A stretch of DNA of 64,000 nt from Gnetum montanum (Eukaryota > Streptophyta > Gnetopsida > Gnetales > Gnetaceae): the NCBI GenBank assembly GCA_015680685.1, contig MNCI01004881.1:288327-352326 (forward strand). The letters run 5' to 3'. Shown here piece by piece: positions 11,211-23,600 of the stretch. Below the pieces are notes generated by a model. The model had not been told where the DNA came from. It saw nothing but the letters and a program-made list of their open reading frames with translations, and ran no database searches. Positions within the stretch are counted from its first letter, which is position 1. The number at the start of each line of letters is the position of its first letter. Made by a program: the position numbers and the translations under genes.

Positions 11211-14200
11211 TCAAATGTAGAATGGTTTTAGGAACAAGTGATTGGTTGGATTGGCGAGCTCATTCCCTTCCATATCAGTTAGCTTGAATGCTCCGTTGTC
11301 AAATGCTTTGGTGACCAAGTAAGGCCCTTCCCAGTTGGCAGAGAATTTGTCCGAGTGTTCCCGAACTGCCTTAAGTACAAGGTCACCTTCTTTGATGGGG
11401 AGCTTATGGATGTCATGCCGATGTTGCTGTTGTTGTTGTTTTTGATACCATTCGATCTGATCGAGTGCGCATATGTTCTTCCTCCACCGAGTCCAGGTCA
11501 ATGATGCGCAGATCATTGTTCTGCCCGTCGTCGAGGAGTCCAGAAAGTGTGATCCTTAAAGATGGTACCTGTAATTCCAAAGGTAAAATAGCTTCTGAAC
11601 CATAAACAAGACTATATGGTTTTTTACCTGTTGAGGTTCGATGTGTAATACGGTATGCCCACAATGCGTATATTAATTGTTCGTGCCATCTTCGCTTGCT
11701 TTGGGTGAGAATTTTTTTGAGTATTGTGATAATCGTTTTGTTCGTCGCCTCTGCTTGCCCATTGCTCTGAGGATAGTAAGGGGATGAAAACGAGTGTTTG
11801 ATCCCTAGACTTTCACAAAAGGTTTTGGTCTTGGCACTGCTAAATTGTGGCCCATTGTCAGTGATGATTGTCATGGGAATGCCAAAGTAGGTTACAATGT
11901 TTTCGAGAATGAAATTGCATACATGTTTAGATGTAGTCTTTCGAAGGGGAGCAGCTTCTACCCACTTCGTAAAATATTCGGTTGCGATTATGATGAAACT
12001 ATGCCCTGCAGAAGATGAGGATGTTATCGGGTCGATAAGGTCTAATCCCCACTTTTGGAAGGGCCACGTGATTTGTGCTGTATGCAACTCATTTGGTGGG
12101 ACATGTATTATATTGCTAGGTTTTTGACAAGTACTACATGTTTTGACCTTGGAGAGATAGTCGTATTCCATGTGTGGCCAATAGTAGCCTAAGTGTCTTA
12201 TCTTCGTTGCCATGGCTTTTGGTGCTATATGTCCTCCGCATAGTCCGTCGTGTACTTGTTCGACAATGGTTTGGGCATCGGTACTATTGACTCATGTTAA
12301 CAATATGCCTTCGTAGGATCTATGACATAACGTGTCCTCTACCAGGGTATACTGCATAGAATGTTTCCGTATTGCATCCTTTTGTGCATTTGTTAGATAT
12401 CGTGGTGTTTCGCCGCGTAGAAGGTATTCTTTTATGTCATCATACCATTCTATGGCGCGTGTTGTTCTAACAAATGCAACCGGCAGCGTGTCAAGAGTAT
12501 CGGTTATTGGTTCGGCACAACTGGTTATGGAGCTTGGCAACGTGTGGAACATGTCTGGTGATATGTTTAATGCTAAGGTGGCTAACGCGTCCGTGATGGT
12601 GTTATCATTTCTAAAGACATGTTGCACATCGATGTTTTCAAATTGCCTCATTAGGTGTTTTGCCAAGTCGCAGTATGCTTGTAAATGTTGGACTTTACAT
12701 GTATAGATGTCTGTGACCTGGTTTATGACCAATTGCGAGTCTCCTCTGACTACAAGTCATGTGATGTCTAAAGCCAATGCTGCCGCGAGACCTCTAAGGA
12801 GACCTTCGTACTCTGCTATGTTGTTCGTACAATGAAAGTTGAAACGATAAGCAAAGGGTCAGATTTCCCCGGAGGGATAGGTGATGACAGCGCCTGCACT
12901 TCCACCTCGAGAGGTGGATGCTCCATCAAAGTTTAGAATGGCATCATAGTCGTTGGGCACTATGTCTATTTTGCTTATATTCTCATCCAGGAATTCTAGC
13001 TCTATTATGGCTTGATCATGCGTTGGTGACGTGGCCATTTGACTTGCTATGGCTTGACCTTTAACTGATGATTGCACTATGTAGTGCAGGTCAAATTCAG
13101 CTATCATGGCTTTCCAGCAGGCTATTCGACTTGTTTCGTAAACGTTTCCTATGATGGCCCTTAGCACATTATCTTTGCAAATTATATTAACTTGCTTACG
13201 GAAGAGGTAATGTCGCCATTTTCTCAAAGAAAAGACCAAAGCTAAACAGGACCTCTCCATGTCGTTATACCTTTTCTTGTGGGCAACTAATGCATGGCTT
13301 AAGTAATATACAGGGACTTCGGTTCCATCATCTTGTTTCTGGCAAAGCATAGACGTGATTGATGAATCCGAAGTAGTGAGGTAGATGTAAAACGGTTTAT
13401 CGTTTTCAGGTGGATAAACCATGGGTAATTGGGTAAGTGCCGTTTTAATGTTATCGAATGCTTCTTGGCACTGCGGAGTCCATTCAAAATGGACGTTTTT
13501 GCATAACAGGTGGTTCATAGGTTTTGGTTTGTCTATCAGATTTTCTATGAAGTGCCTGATAAATTGTAATCTACCTTGTAGACCTCGAAGTTCGGTAAGG
13601 TTGCCTGGTGGTTTTAGGTTTGTTATGGCGTTGACCTTATCGGGGTCTACTTGTATCCCTGCTTCTGAGGCTATAAATCCAAGCATTCTGCCTGTCTTGA
13701 CGCCGAAGACACATTTTTTTGGGTTGAGTCTCAATTCATACTTTAGACAACGTTTTAATACCAGGTCAAGGTCTTGTATATGTTGTTCTGATGTTTTTGA
13801 CTTAACAACAATGTCTTCTATGTAGTCGTTGAGCGAGTGTAATATGTAATCACTAAAGATGAATGTCATCACTCTTTGATACATGGCCCCGGCATTTTTG
13901 AGACCAAAGGGCATCATTGTGTAACAAAAGGTTCCTCATGGTGTCATGAAGGTTGTCTGAAGTTGATGGTCTGGGTTGATGCGTATTTGATTGTATCCCG
14001 AGAAGCCATCTATAAAAGATAATAGTGCGTGCCCAGCAGTCGAATCAACAAGTTGATCGATGCTGGGTAGAGGAAAATCATCTTTTATGGTTGCAACGTT
14101 TAAATCCCGGAAGTCAATGCATAAGCGAATGCTTCCATTCTTTTTCGAAACAATGACCATGTTAGATACCCACTCGGCGTAATCAACAGCCTAGATGAAA

Positions 14201-14757
14201 CCAACCTAATAAAGTTTGGTGATCTCATTACGAACTACCAATGCCACTTTGGGTTTAACCTTTCGTGCCTTTTGTTTTACTGGTCTCAATTTCGGGTCAA
14301 GGATAATGTTGTGCTGGACAATTCGAGGATCTAACCCGGGCATGTCTGTGTAAGACCAAGCGAATGCTTTCATATTTTCCCTAAGCACATCTTCAATGTT
14401 TTTGGCTAATTGCGGTTTTAGTAATGTCCTTAATTTCAATATTTTAATTTCCCCATCAGGCATGGTGATGGGGGTTTCGTTCAACGGGTCTTCGGTGATA
14501 TTTTCGGCTTCTATGTCGAGGGATTTTGTCATACTTTTGTAGTTTTCTGTTGTTTGCTATGTTGAGGCTATGACTGCGTCGTCCGTTGATGAACTTAAGT
14601 GGATGAGGTTTATGTTGATGTCCCTTGTAATTATGCCGTATGGTCCATCGATAATTAATGGTTCGGTTAAGTGCTGGTAATCTATCGGGCTTGCTCCTGC
14701 CAATAAACAGAGAGCTAAATGAGCTAATGGGTATCGTTTTACGTTTTTTTGGTAATT
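11211..14757 (-). pseudogene. pol of the big element: RT, RNase H, aRNase H, integrase
   Basis: Minus-strand pol. One frame holds from about 14,757 to about 11,480, interrupted by stops (two TAG between 14,215 and 14,180; TGA near 13,934, 12,858, 12,760 and 12,291); a one-base shift near 11,490 moves the C-terminus (GPYLVTKAF, to 11,211) to another frame. Domains: RT with LCIDFRDLN, FIDGFSGYNQI and MPFGLKNAG; the catalytic box reads YIED instead of Y-x-DD, so one metal-binding Asp is lost. RNase H follows (about 13,500-13,100). A second, cellular-type RNase H begins at NFDGASTSRGG (about 12,930) and has NNIAEYEGL and GDSQLV. Integrase has the zinc finger (VHDGLCGGH ... CSTCQ), core LDLIDPI, DNGPQF and NGQAEATNK (E present), and a C-terminal beta domain. 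Dual RNase H marks the Tat lineage. Confidence 0.93.
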
Positions 14758-15052
14758 TTAGATTATGTGTACATGCATGATGGTGGATTATCGTCACACT
14801 AGGATGCATGGCAGTTTAAGACCATATCGGGCCATAATGGCAGTTTAAGGCCATACTGGGCCGTAGTGTCAGTTTAAGCTAGAATGTTCGGCGTAAATGC
14901 CTGGAATGGGGTTCATAGGGGAACCAGGATGTAGTAATTTCTGTTTTTTCATTATTTTTGAGCAAATTTTTAGCGAAAAATGAGTAAAAAGGTAAAAAGT
15001 AGCAAACTGGAAGGCGGCGGTGTAAGCGGCGGCGTCAGCGACAGTGGAGCAC
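14758..15052 (-). repeat. Hairpin copies and spacer between pol and the antisense gene
   Basis: At 14,812-14,880 three copies of the CAGTTTAAGGCC motif occur, one with a GGCC/GGCC stem around ATACTG. The rest, up to the TATA box of the antisense gene, is featureless apart from a GC-rich block at 15,010-15,050. Confidence 0.6.
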
Positions 15053-15060
15053 TATAAAAA
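15053..15060 (+). promoter_or_regulatory. TATA box of the antisense gene
   Basis: ACTATAAAAAGG lies 224 bases before the ATG of exon 1 on the plus strand. It is followed by AGCGTAAGCG-type repeats that would form the 5' leader. Confidence 0.6.
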
Positions 15061-15276
15061 GGAGGGGGGGCGTCATTTGTCACATAGGATTTCTTAGCGT
15101 AAGCGACTGAGCGAGCGTAAGTGTAAACAACGAAACCTAGCGTAAGCGTAACCCAAACCCCAATGTAGATGCCAACGATCAAACCCTAGCGTAGACGCCG
15201 AGCGTAGAAGGTCGAGCGTAGGCATACAGAGTTTTAACCCTCAGCGTAAGCTATCAATCCCAGCGTAGATGCCAAG

Positions 15277-18200
15277 ATGGGCAAAGGCAAGGAGGTGGAA
15301 GGGCAGGGGAGGAAGAGTCCTGACTTAACCTTCACAGATGAGAGCGAAGCGATGCTGCAGTGCCTGCCCCGGCCAAGGATTCCATCATGGCCTGTAACAT
15401 CACACAGGTAGGCTCTGATCCTGTCTCTGTTAGTTATTTTCGCTTGTGCGTGCTTCATAGCATAGATAGTCTCGTAGAGGGTTTCGGCGTATACGCCAAG
15501 TGTAAAGTTTAGTGTAGAGACATCGGCGTATACACCGAGCATAAAGTTTAGCGTAGAGACGTCGGCGTATACGCCGAGAGTAAATTCACAGCGTAAGTCA
15601 GGTTAGCGTAGACTGTCATAGCATAATCTGTTTTTAGTGCATATCATAATCACTTTTTCTGGCAAAAAGTGTAGACGATTGTATCAGCGTATACGTTGAA
15701 GGCTGTACGGCGTAGTAAGTTTTCTATGCCCGAAGTTCTGTTTTGTCAATGTAAGCTTTCTATTTTGCCAGCGTAGACGATCTACGCTATGATAGTCGTA
15801 TACGCTGAGGGTTTCTTCAGTGTATACGCTAAGCGTACATAGTTGTCCTTTCAAGTATGATACAGCATTGACTTGTTTTTCATGTTTCCGACGTAAACTG
15901 TTTGTTCTGTGTCTAGCGTAGACTATTTACACTGGCCACTTCTGTGGCGTATACGCTGAAGACTATACGGCGTAGTAAGTTTTCTATGCCCGAAGTTTTT
16001 TTTTGTCAACATAAGCTTTCTATTTTTCCAACGTAGAAGATCTATGCTGTGATAGTCGTATACGCTGAGGGTTTCTTCAGTGTATACGCTGAGCGTACAT
16101 AGTTGTCCTTTCAAGTATGATACAGCGTAGACTTGTTTTTCATGTTTCCGGCGTAAACTATTTATTCTGTGTCTAGCGTAGACTATTTACGCTGGCCACT
16201 TCTGTGGCATATACACTAAGCGTAAGATGTTCGAGCGATAGCGTAAACAATTGGTTGTCAGTGTATACGCTGGGTCAGGCAGCGTATACGCCAGGCGTAA
16301 ACAAATTTTGGCAGCGTCTACACTAGGTTTAGCAGCATATACGCCGAGCGTAAACAGTTAGAAAATTTTTCTAAGTATCAGTCTACGATATGAACCTTTG
16401 CTTTTCACGTTGTTTTTGATGCATGGCTGATTTTACGTTGGTACTTTGGTTGTTTGTAGGGACACCAAGCCTTTTCTCCTCGTGGTTGAGCTTGTTGGGG
16501 TGTTAACATGGTTTGGCCCCATGGAGGCAGATGAGCCTACCCGGGACCTAACCGTGGACCACAACGGGGTTTGGTTCAGAGAAGGTGCATCTGAATTCCT
16601 ATCCTTCATACTGGACAATTTTGAAGTAGTTATTTGGTCACACCTGAATGAACTGGTGGCGCGGAGCATAATTGAGGCAATGCTGCCAGGAGCCATAGAG
16701 GGTGTCGTTGTCTTCATGGAAGACATCGACGAGGGGCAGCTTACGAATGATGATGGTTCTTCCCACGGACCCAGGTCCACACGCCCGTTAGCGCACGTAT
16801 GGGCCCAATTACCACGGGGGCAGAACTACCTTGACAACATCCTATTTTTAGTCGCGCGTGCACACACACTATTCTAGAACCCTCCTGGCACAGTATACCA
16901 AGTGGGCAGGTAAGACCGTTCAAGTCTATTACTTCTTTTTGTCGTTTAGCCTTTGCCTCAGTTTTGACATTTGTTCGTTTATAGGCCTAAAGTTAATGCG
17001 AACGGAATATGTGTCAAGGATGATGGGCTTGCCTTAGCTTGTACCACTCTAGAGGCCTTCATGGCGGGCCCCATCCTTCGTAAAGCTGTATTAGGTCTAA
17101 TGAAGAGGGATATCGTCTACTTTCACCAACGATTCTCTAGATCGTTGGCAATGTGCCAAGCTCGCGGATGGCTGGATAAAGATTGGTCGGACCAGGGGCC
17201 AGTTTTCCCCCATGACTCTGGTTCAGGCAGCACATCCAAGTCCACCACTGGCGGTAAATGACAACCCTTCCTAGATGTGTTAACCTGTTTTAACTGCCAA
17301 GAGTTATATTGATACGAAAATCCCAAATTGTACTTGCAGTTGATGTACCTCCTAGCAGGGATCCTGTTACAACTGGGCGAACCGAGACAACCTTGTCAAT
17401 GAAGTTCGGAGAGGTGACTAAGGCTCAGAAATGGTTGCGTAACCATGCCCCACCATCTATTGTTCGCTGTCTAGACAATGCTGGCCTTATGGAGCTCTTC
17501 ATGACCCCAAGTCCTGATGTATCAATAGGGGAAATGATTGGGATCGTGGATTCTTTTAATGAGCCTGTCTCCTAATACAGCACCCAGATTAAGGGTGTTA
17601 AGGTAGTTTTCCATCTGTCACTAGAGTTCTTTTCAAACTTATTTGGGGTACCGGCAGATGGCATAAGTGTAGTTTTAGATGGGGATCATAAAGAGCTCCA
17701 AACGGTGCGTGAATTGGAGGACTAGCTGGGCCTGGCCAAGGGTGCCAAGGGGTTCCCGATGCAGGGGAAAGCAAAGGTTAAGGAGGTAAATGAACTATAC
17801 CCCCTGTTTAGATTGGGGGTATTCCCCAAAACCCTTTCTCAGGTATGGAGTCTTGGGGTTGAGGCTACACGCGTCATGCGAACTATCCTAGAAACTGGCA
17901 TGCGCTATAACGGGGCTGAATTTTTGTTGTCTAGCTTGCACAAGGAGATAGTGCGATTGTGCTCAAATGTTGAGGCGCAATCACACTTCACCTTTGCTTT
18001 CTTCGTCAGTTACCTTCGTCGCTTCGCCAAGTTTCTAGTAGTCCGTGCGGACAACAAGTTTATTCTATGGGATCGGGGTCAAATATCCCACCCGTGGATC
18101 AACCACCTGTTCGAAACAGCCAAATCCCAAGATGCTCCCGAGGGCATTGATGAGTCCATGTCTATTACGACCTGGTGATCATCAGGTACCTCCATTCATA

Positions 18201-20064
18201 CTCACGATAGCCTAGGATTAGAGCCAGATGATGTGCCCCTCACTACAAGAAGAGCTGAGCGGGTTATCAAAGAAACTGTTGGCCAGGCCAAATCAAAGCT
18301 GAAGAGACAAGAACGCCCAATTGGGGAGGCTTCTAACGTGAGGGAACCACGAGTAAAGCACATAAGATTCAAGATGCCCGGTATGTAGACTTCGCCAGCT
18401 TATTGTTTTATTATTTTCGTTTTGCTCATAATTTTTTCTTCGATCGCTTACATGTCACTGATGTCTTTGGCTTGATTTGAAAAGTGCGGAAGCATGCATT
18501 AGAAACCATTACTAAGGAGGAGGAGACCAACACGGAGCGGAATAATGAAGAGGAAAATGTGGAAAAGGATCAGGGAGAAGGAACTAAGGAGTTAAAGGGA
18601 GACACCACAGAAACTGAGCCGTTGGATGACCAGGGTGGTGTCGAACAAATGTTCCGCAGCTTTCTTCAGGGAGATTTGGACTTAGGGGATCCCCCAGAAG
18701 GTGACAAGGAGGATGGTATTTTTTCTTTTTATCTTATTTCATTTTGGCCTATTAGTTGTCATTGCTACGGTATTTTATTTTCATGTTTTCATTTTTCCCA
18801 AACGAAGGTAGCGAAACCAGGACGGTGTGCTTGGACGTACCTATGAAGACGGTTCCCCCTGAGAGGACCACGGAGGCTAGTTCATCACACACCCATGAGC
18901 CATTTACTTGGATGAAATTGCCAAGTAAGATGGATTTTGTGGCTAGGATCGTAGAAGAAGTTGTCGAACGGATTCAGGAGGTCAACCCCGAAATAGGTAT
19001 AATGTTTTCAAATGGTTTGTCGTTTTAGAGTGTCACACCTTGTTTCTGTTGTCTTAACATTTGATCTTTTCATACGCATAGGTGCCAAGTTGAAGTGGGA
19101 TCCTTCCGAGGTAATTAGCATCAACAGTTTTCCTACACTACCCCCAGAAGTGGAACAGGTACCAAGGCCGGTTTACAATGAGGTGGCGGAAATCCTTGTC
19201 CATAACACCAAGTCGGTGTGGACCTGTAGGTGATCCATCAAACAACTATGGTTGTAGATCCAAAAAAGGAGAAGGAAGTCTCCAAGTTATCAGTCGAACG
19301 TGATGATCTTAAAGCTCGTTATGAATTCGCTTCGACTCGATTAGCAGGTGATAGTTCTTGGCGAACGTCCGAGATTACGTACAATAGATATTGGAACTTG
19401 TTAAATCGCCATGCGTCACTAACTCAAAGGTTCACGAAACGTAAAGTCCAGATAGACCTATTGAATCTCAGGTGCCAGGATTGGAAGGCATTTGCCTCCA
19501 AGGTGCGTAAGTGGGGCCAAGATGAGAAGAATCATAAGCACCACTATAAGAAATCATTGAAAGAAGTTTCTATAGAGAAGCAGCAACTTGAGATGTTCGT
19601 AGAGGGTTTGGGCTTACGTTTTGCGTTCGATACTTTTGCGAGAACACCATAGTTGAGATGGAATCTCCTAAGAGGATTATTACAACTGCTTCTGGGGAAG
19701 TTACTGTGGGTAAATTTCTTCTGAAACATCCTACCTGGTCGGCCATTGACAAAGGAAAGGCCTTGGCAAACGTCGACCTAGGCCTTGGTGAGATAGATTG
19801 GGCTAGTGTTTCGAAAGAGGAAATCCTTCGTCGATTGGAGTTTGGTTTGGGTGGATCTCCTATGGTAAGCGTTTCATCGTTATCAAATTAATTTACTCAA
19901 GAATGTTTGAAATTTTGACACTCTCTTGTTCTTATATTGGTTGTCTCATTTTGTATTTTCAGGAAGGAGGTGGTAACGATGTTCAAGAAGCTGGCCCCAG
20001 TGGAGCAGGGGCCCCTAACGCTGGTGGATCTAAAGGGGACGATCCTCCCGTCCCAGATGCTTAG
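15277..20064 (+). pseudogene. Intron-bearing antisense gene: FCP1-like domain, retroelement accessory domain, coiled coil
   Basis: Eight exons with GT-AG borders and matching phases: 15277-15407, 16460-16909, 16985-17253, 17340-18380, 18485-18715, 18808-18996, 19082-19864, 19963-20064 (about 1,065 codons). Exons 2-3 resemble plant FCP1/NIF-type HAD phosphatases: KPFLLVVELVGVL at the DxDx(T/V) position, then FREGASEFLSF, NFEVVIWS, an NPPGT segment and a closing LEAF-type helix. The catalytic aspartates are replaced (E and V) and the later DDS site reads VAR, so no activity is expected. Exon 4 has IKGVKVVFHLSLEF, like accessory ORFs of plant Ty3/gypsy elements. Exons 5-6 are acidic; exon 7 is coiled coil (SVERDDLKARYE). 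Stops at 16875, 17573, 17723 and 18176 and two frameshifts in exon 7 make it a pseudogene now. It lies antisense between PR and RT of the big element. Confidence 0.75.
15408..16459 (+). repeat. Intron 1 of the antisense gene, with a 260-bp tandem duplication
   Basis: The intron is filled with AGCGTA and GCGTATACGC motifs. Two copies of a 260-bp unit lie at about 15,684-15,943 and 15,944-16,203 (CGTAGTAAGT at 15,711 and 15,971; the shared block TTTTCTATGCCCGAAG follows each). The intron ends in TTGTAG before exon 2. Confidence 0.75.
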
Positions 20065-20680
20065 TTTTTAGTTATGTTTTTAGTTTTACTTTTGGAACTA
20101 TGCTGACTCAAATTGATACAGGAGTTGTAACTTGAAAATTTTGAGATGGACGAAAAAAGTTGACACTTATAATTGTACAGCATTGCATGTATAAAATGTT
20201 TTTGTTGATTTTGAGCTTGATTGCACACGTGACATGGCAATGTAAAATATTTCGGTTTTATATATATTTTTTTGTTTTGTTTTAAGTGTAATGTGCAGAT
20301 TTAATTATAAATTGTAATGGTAAACGAAAGAGGAAAACAAGGTGCAAGTGTGTGATCTAGTTTAAGGCCATTGCGGGCCACCTGCATAGTTTAAGGCCAT
20401 TGCGGGCCACATGCATAGTTTAAGGCCATTTCAGGCCACATGCATAGTTTAAGGCCATTTCGGGCCCATGCGTAGTTTAAGGCCATTTCGGGCCCCAGTT
20501 GTAAACAAGTAACATTTCGGGCAACGTGGGTGGGTTTCTCGGTTGACCGACCATTTTTGATCGTGGCTAGTTTTAAGTCATTGCGAACATGATAGTTTAA
20601 CGTCATTCCGGACAGGGAGTGTAGTTTAATGCTTTTTGTGTTGTTGTAGTTTAACGTCATTTCAGACATGCTTGATGGTA
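20065..20680 (-). repeat. Hairpin array between protease and the antisense gene
   Basis: From 20,359 to 20,500 five tandem copies of a 29-bp unit (AGTTTAAGG at 20359, 20388, 20417, 20446, 20474). Each contains GGCC, six bases, GGCC. From 20,575 to 20,660 four more have GTC...GAC stems. The part 20,065-20,350 is AT-rich 3' flank of the antisense gene, with possible polyadenylation signals but none I can assign. Confidence 0.8.
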
Positions 20681-23600
20681 TTATTTTAGGGATTTTTTAA
20701 GTTTTTTCTTTTTAATGTTAGGTGATGTGCCAACAGGTATAATTCTGTATTCAGCGTCCCCTTCATTGATTACGTTGAATGGTAATTCATCCCAAGGGAC
20801 GTCTGATGGAATGGCTTCTGTGTCAGTGTTTTTAGATGTTTCGGTATTTGTGGCGAGTTCTGTGTTAGTTTCTAATTGAAAAGGTGTATGTACAATGTTA
20901 GGTGTAGGTGTTTCTGTTTTAGGTGAATCTTCTTCCATGTTGAAAGGATTAGCATTTACCAATTTTTGTTCTTTTATGTCGTTTTATCCAGGCTCTTCGA
21001 GCTTAACTTCTGAGCCTTGGTCCGTGTCCATGTGTGTTGAAATAATGGGAGTAGCAGCCTCCTCATAAATGACGATTTCACCACCTTCATAAGGTAGGTA
21101 AATCTCTTGGTGTATGGGGGATGAGACCACTTTCAGTTGGGCCAACCAGGGTCTTCCTAATATTAGGTTGAATCCCAACATTTCATCAACCACCACAAAA
21201 TCAGCGGACGTGGGAAACTGGTCCCCTGCTATGAAGTCTAAGGCCACTATGCCTTTGACCATCACGCATGTCCCATTGAATGATTTTAAACATGTAGTTG
21301 CGTTTGGTTTGATTAACTTGGTCAGCCCTAGTTGTTCAATGATGGGATATGGTACCACGTTCGTAGCAGCTCCATCGTCTACGTGGACCCTATGTATCTT
21401 GAACTGATTTATGCGTATCATTATGAACATGGGGGCTGTTGTCACCTCCCCTATTTTCTTATCCACTTTAATGTTATCATTGTGTAATTTTAGTGGTTTG
21501 GACATTGACCCTTGGGGCGAGTACATTACGGCATGAATGGATGGTTCGTTTGGGGGCAAGTTCTCGCTTACTGGGATGGACGTTAGCATGCGTACCAAAG
21601 CTTCACGATGTGTTTGGGATGTAATAACTAAGTCATACAAGCTTAGCAAAGTGTTCTTTTTCTTAAGGGCTTGTGTGACTTACGTTAAAGCTATTGCCAA
21701 GTCTCTACTGCTGGGGATGTTTGCATCAGCCGTGACTGGGTCCATTGGCCCCAACAGTTTTATTTCATGTTTTGTTGGTTCATCGTTTTTGCTCAGAGCC
21801 ATTGTTTTAGACTTATCATGTTGTTTGGATGGTTCACCCTCATTGCCTGCTCTTGGTTGACTGTTGGGTTGCGTCATGGGTATGGCGTTAAGTGGAGTGG
21901 GTTTAGGTGGCCCTACAACTAACCGTTGACGCTCCTTCTCCAAGCGTTCACACGTAAGCTTATCTGCTAAGCATTCTCATGTGTGGCGTGGAGGTGGAGC
22001 TAGTCTTAGAGCTTTAGGCTGCCTTGGGATTCATACGACATATGGAGCCGGGTGAGGTTGCGGATGTACAATCGGATGTGGTTGGGCAGAAGGCTGGCCG
22101 AGTATCCTAATGACGTAGGGAGTAGGTTTACCTTGCATATGTGAGGTGGAAGCTTGGTAAACATTAGGACTTGCGGATGTGCTAACAACGTATGGGGTTT
22201 GTCTAGGCGGAGGTTGGACCTTCGCTGTTGCAACTGTGGGTGGCACTCGGACTACGAAAGGGGTAGGCCGAGTAGGAGGGGTTGATAGATTCGGGGTAGT
22301 GACAGCAGGAGGTATGCGCACTACGTATGATTTTTGCAGGGCGGGTGGTGGTTGAGGCATGGATGTGGATGGAGAGGGAGGAACATGGACTACGAACGGC
22401 TTGTTAGCTGTAGGGGGTTGAGGCATGGATGCAGATGGAGAGGGAGGAACATGGACTACGAACGGCTTGTTAGGTGTTTGTTGTTTATATTCAGGGTAGA
22501 CGGTGTTAATGTTGGGTGTCTCAGGTTCATCATCAAAGCAGATTGTGTTGATAACATACGGCGCCTCTTTGGTGTTTAGAGGGTCTTTATACATCCCCAT
22601 AGCCTGGTTCTATGGTTGGATCGGGTTGGCCTCGTCAAAGGTGATTTGGCCTTCATTGATCATTCACTGTATGTCCTGCTTCAGTGTGAAACAGTAATCT
22701 GTGCCATGCCCGTTGCGTTGGTGATAATCGCAGAAGTGATCCATTCTAAAACCTTTGGGCATTGGAGGCTCATCCGGTGTTGCTAGGCTTGGGTTCTAAA
22801 TGAGTTGACAGAACCGGTCATGTCTCTGGATGGCCGCAGGGGATAACTATTTATGTTTCATTAATCCCGCTTTCAGTAGTTGATCGAATAGCTGGGATGG
22901 CTTCATAGGCAACGGCGTATGCTGAGAAGGTTCTTTCCTCTCAAAATTTCTCGTACAGTTTTGTGTTGGGTTCTGCGATGATGATGATTCTGGTGTAGTC
23001 ACGGGAGTAGGTCTAGTATAGTTAGTAGGGGCTACTGGCGGCTTGTTTGGTTGTTGCATTTCCGCTATTGCCGCTATGGTTGCTTTAGCCTTTTCTTTGT
23101 CCTTTTTACTGTGTTGATTTTTGAAGGCTAAGTATGCAGGGTCATGGCTATTTTGAGCTACCTCTTCTATATTTTTGATTTGCACAAAGGCTTGGTTAAG
23201 GTTATGCGCATTAAGATAGTATAATTTTGATTTGAATAAGTCATTAACATCCCCCTTTAGAATTGTGAGTAGATATGTTTGTGAAATTGGCTCGTGTAGC
23301 TCATTGAGAGCGGCGCTCCACCTCTGGATAAATTTTTGCACAGGTTCAAGCGGTGCTTGTTTAACCTGTATAAGGCTGTCCAATGTCACCTCAGGTTTCA
23401 AGTTATATTTGAACCTAGTCACAAACTGATGTAATAACTCTTCCAAGGAAAATATAGAATTCCTCGGCAAGGCCCGGTACCAATCGAGTGCTCTCCCTAC
23501 AAGAGACATAGGGAACACTCGCAAAATGGCATGGGGCCATGCCTAGAGTAATGCGCATTCTAACCTGAATGTTATAAGATGTGCATTGGGGTCCGTTTCC

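Noticed and set aside
20359-20500. CRISPR-like array of 29-bp units
   Set aside because: The units are adjacent tandem copies with no unique spacers, in eukaryotic retroelement DNA.
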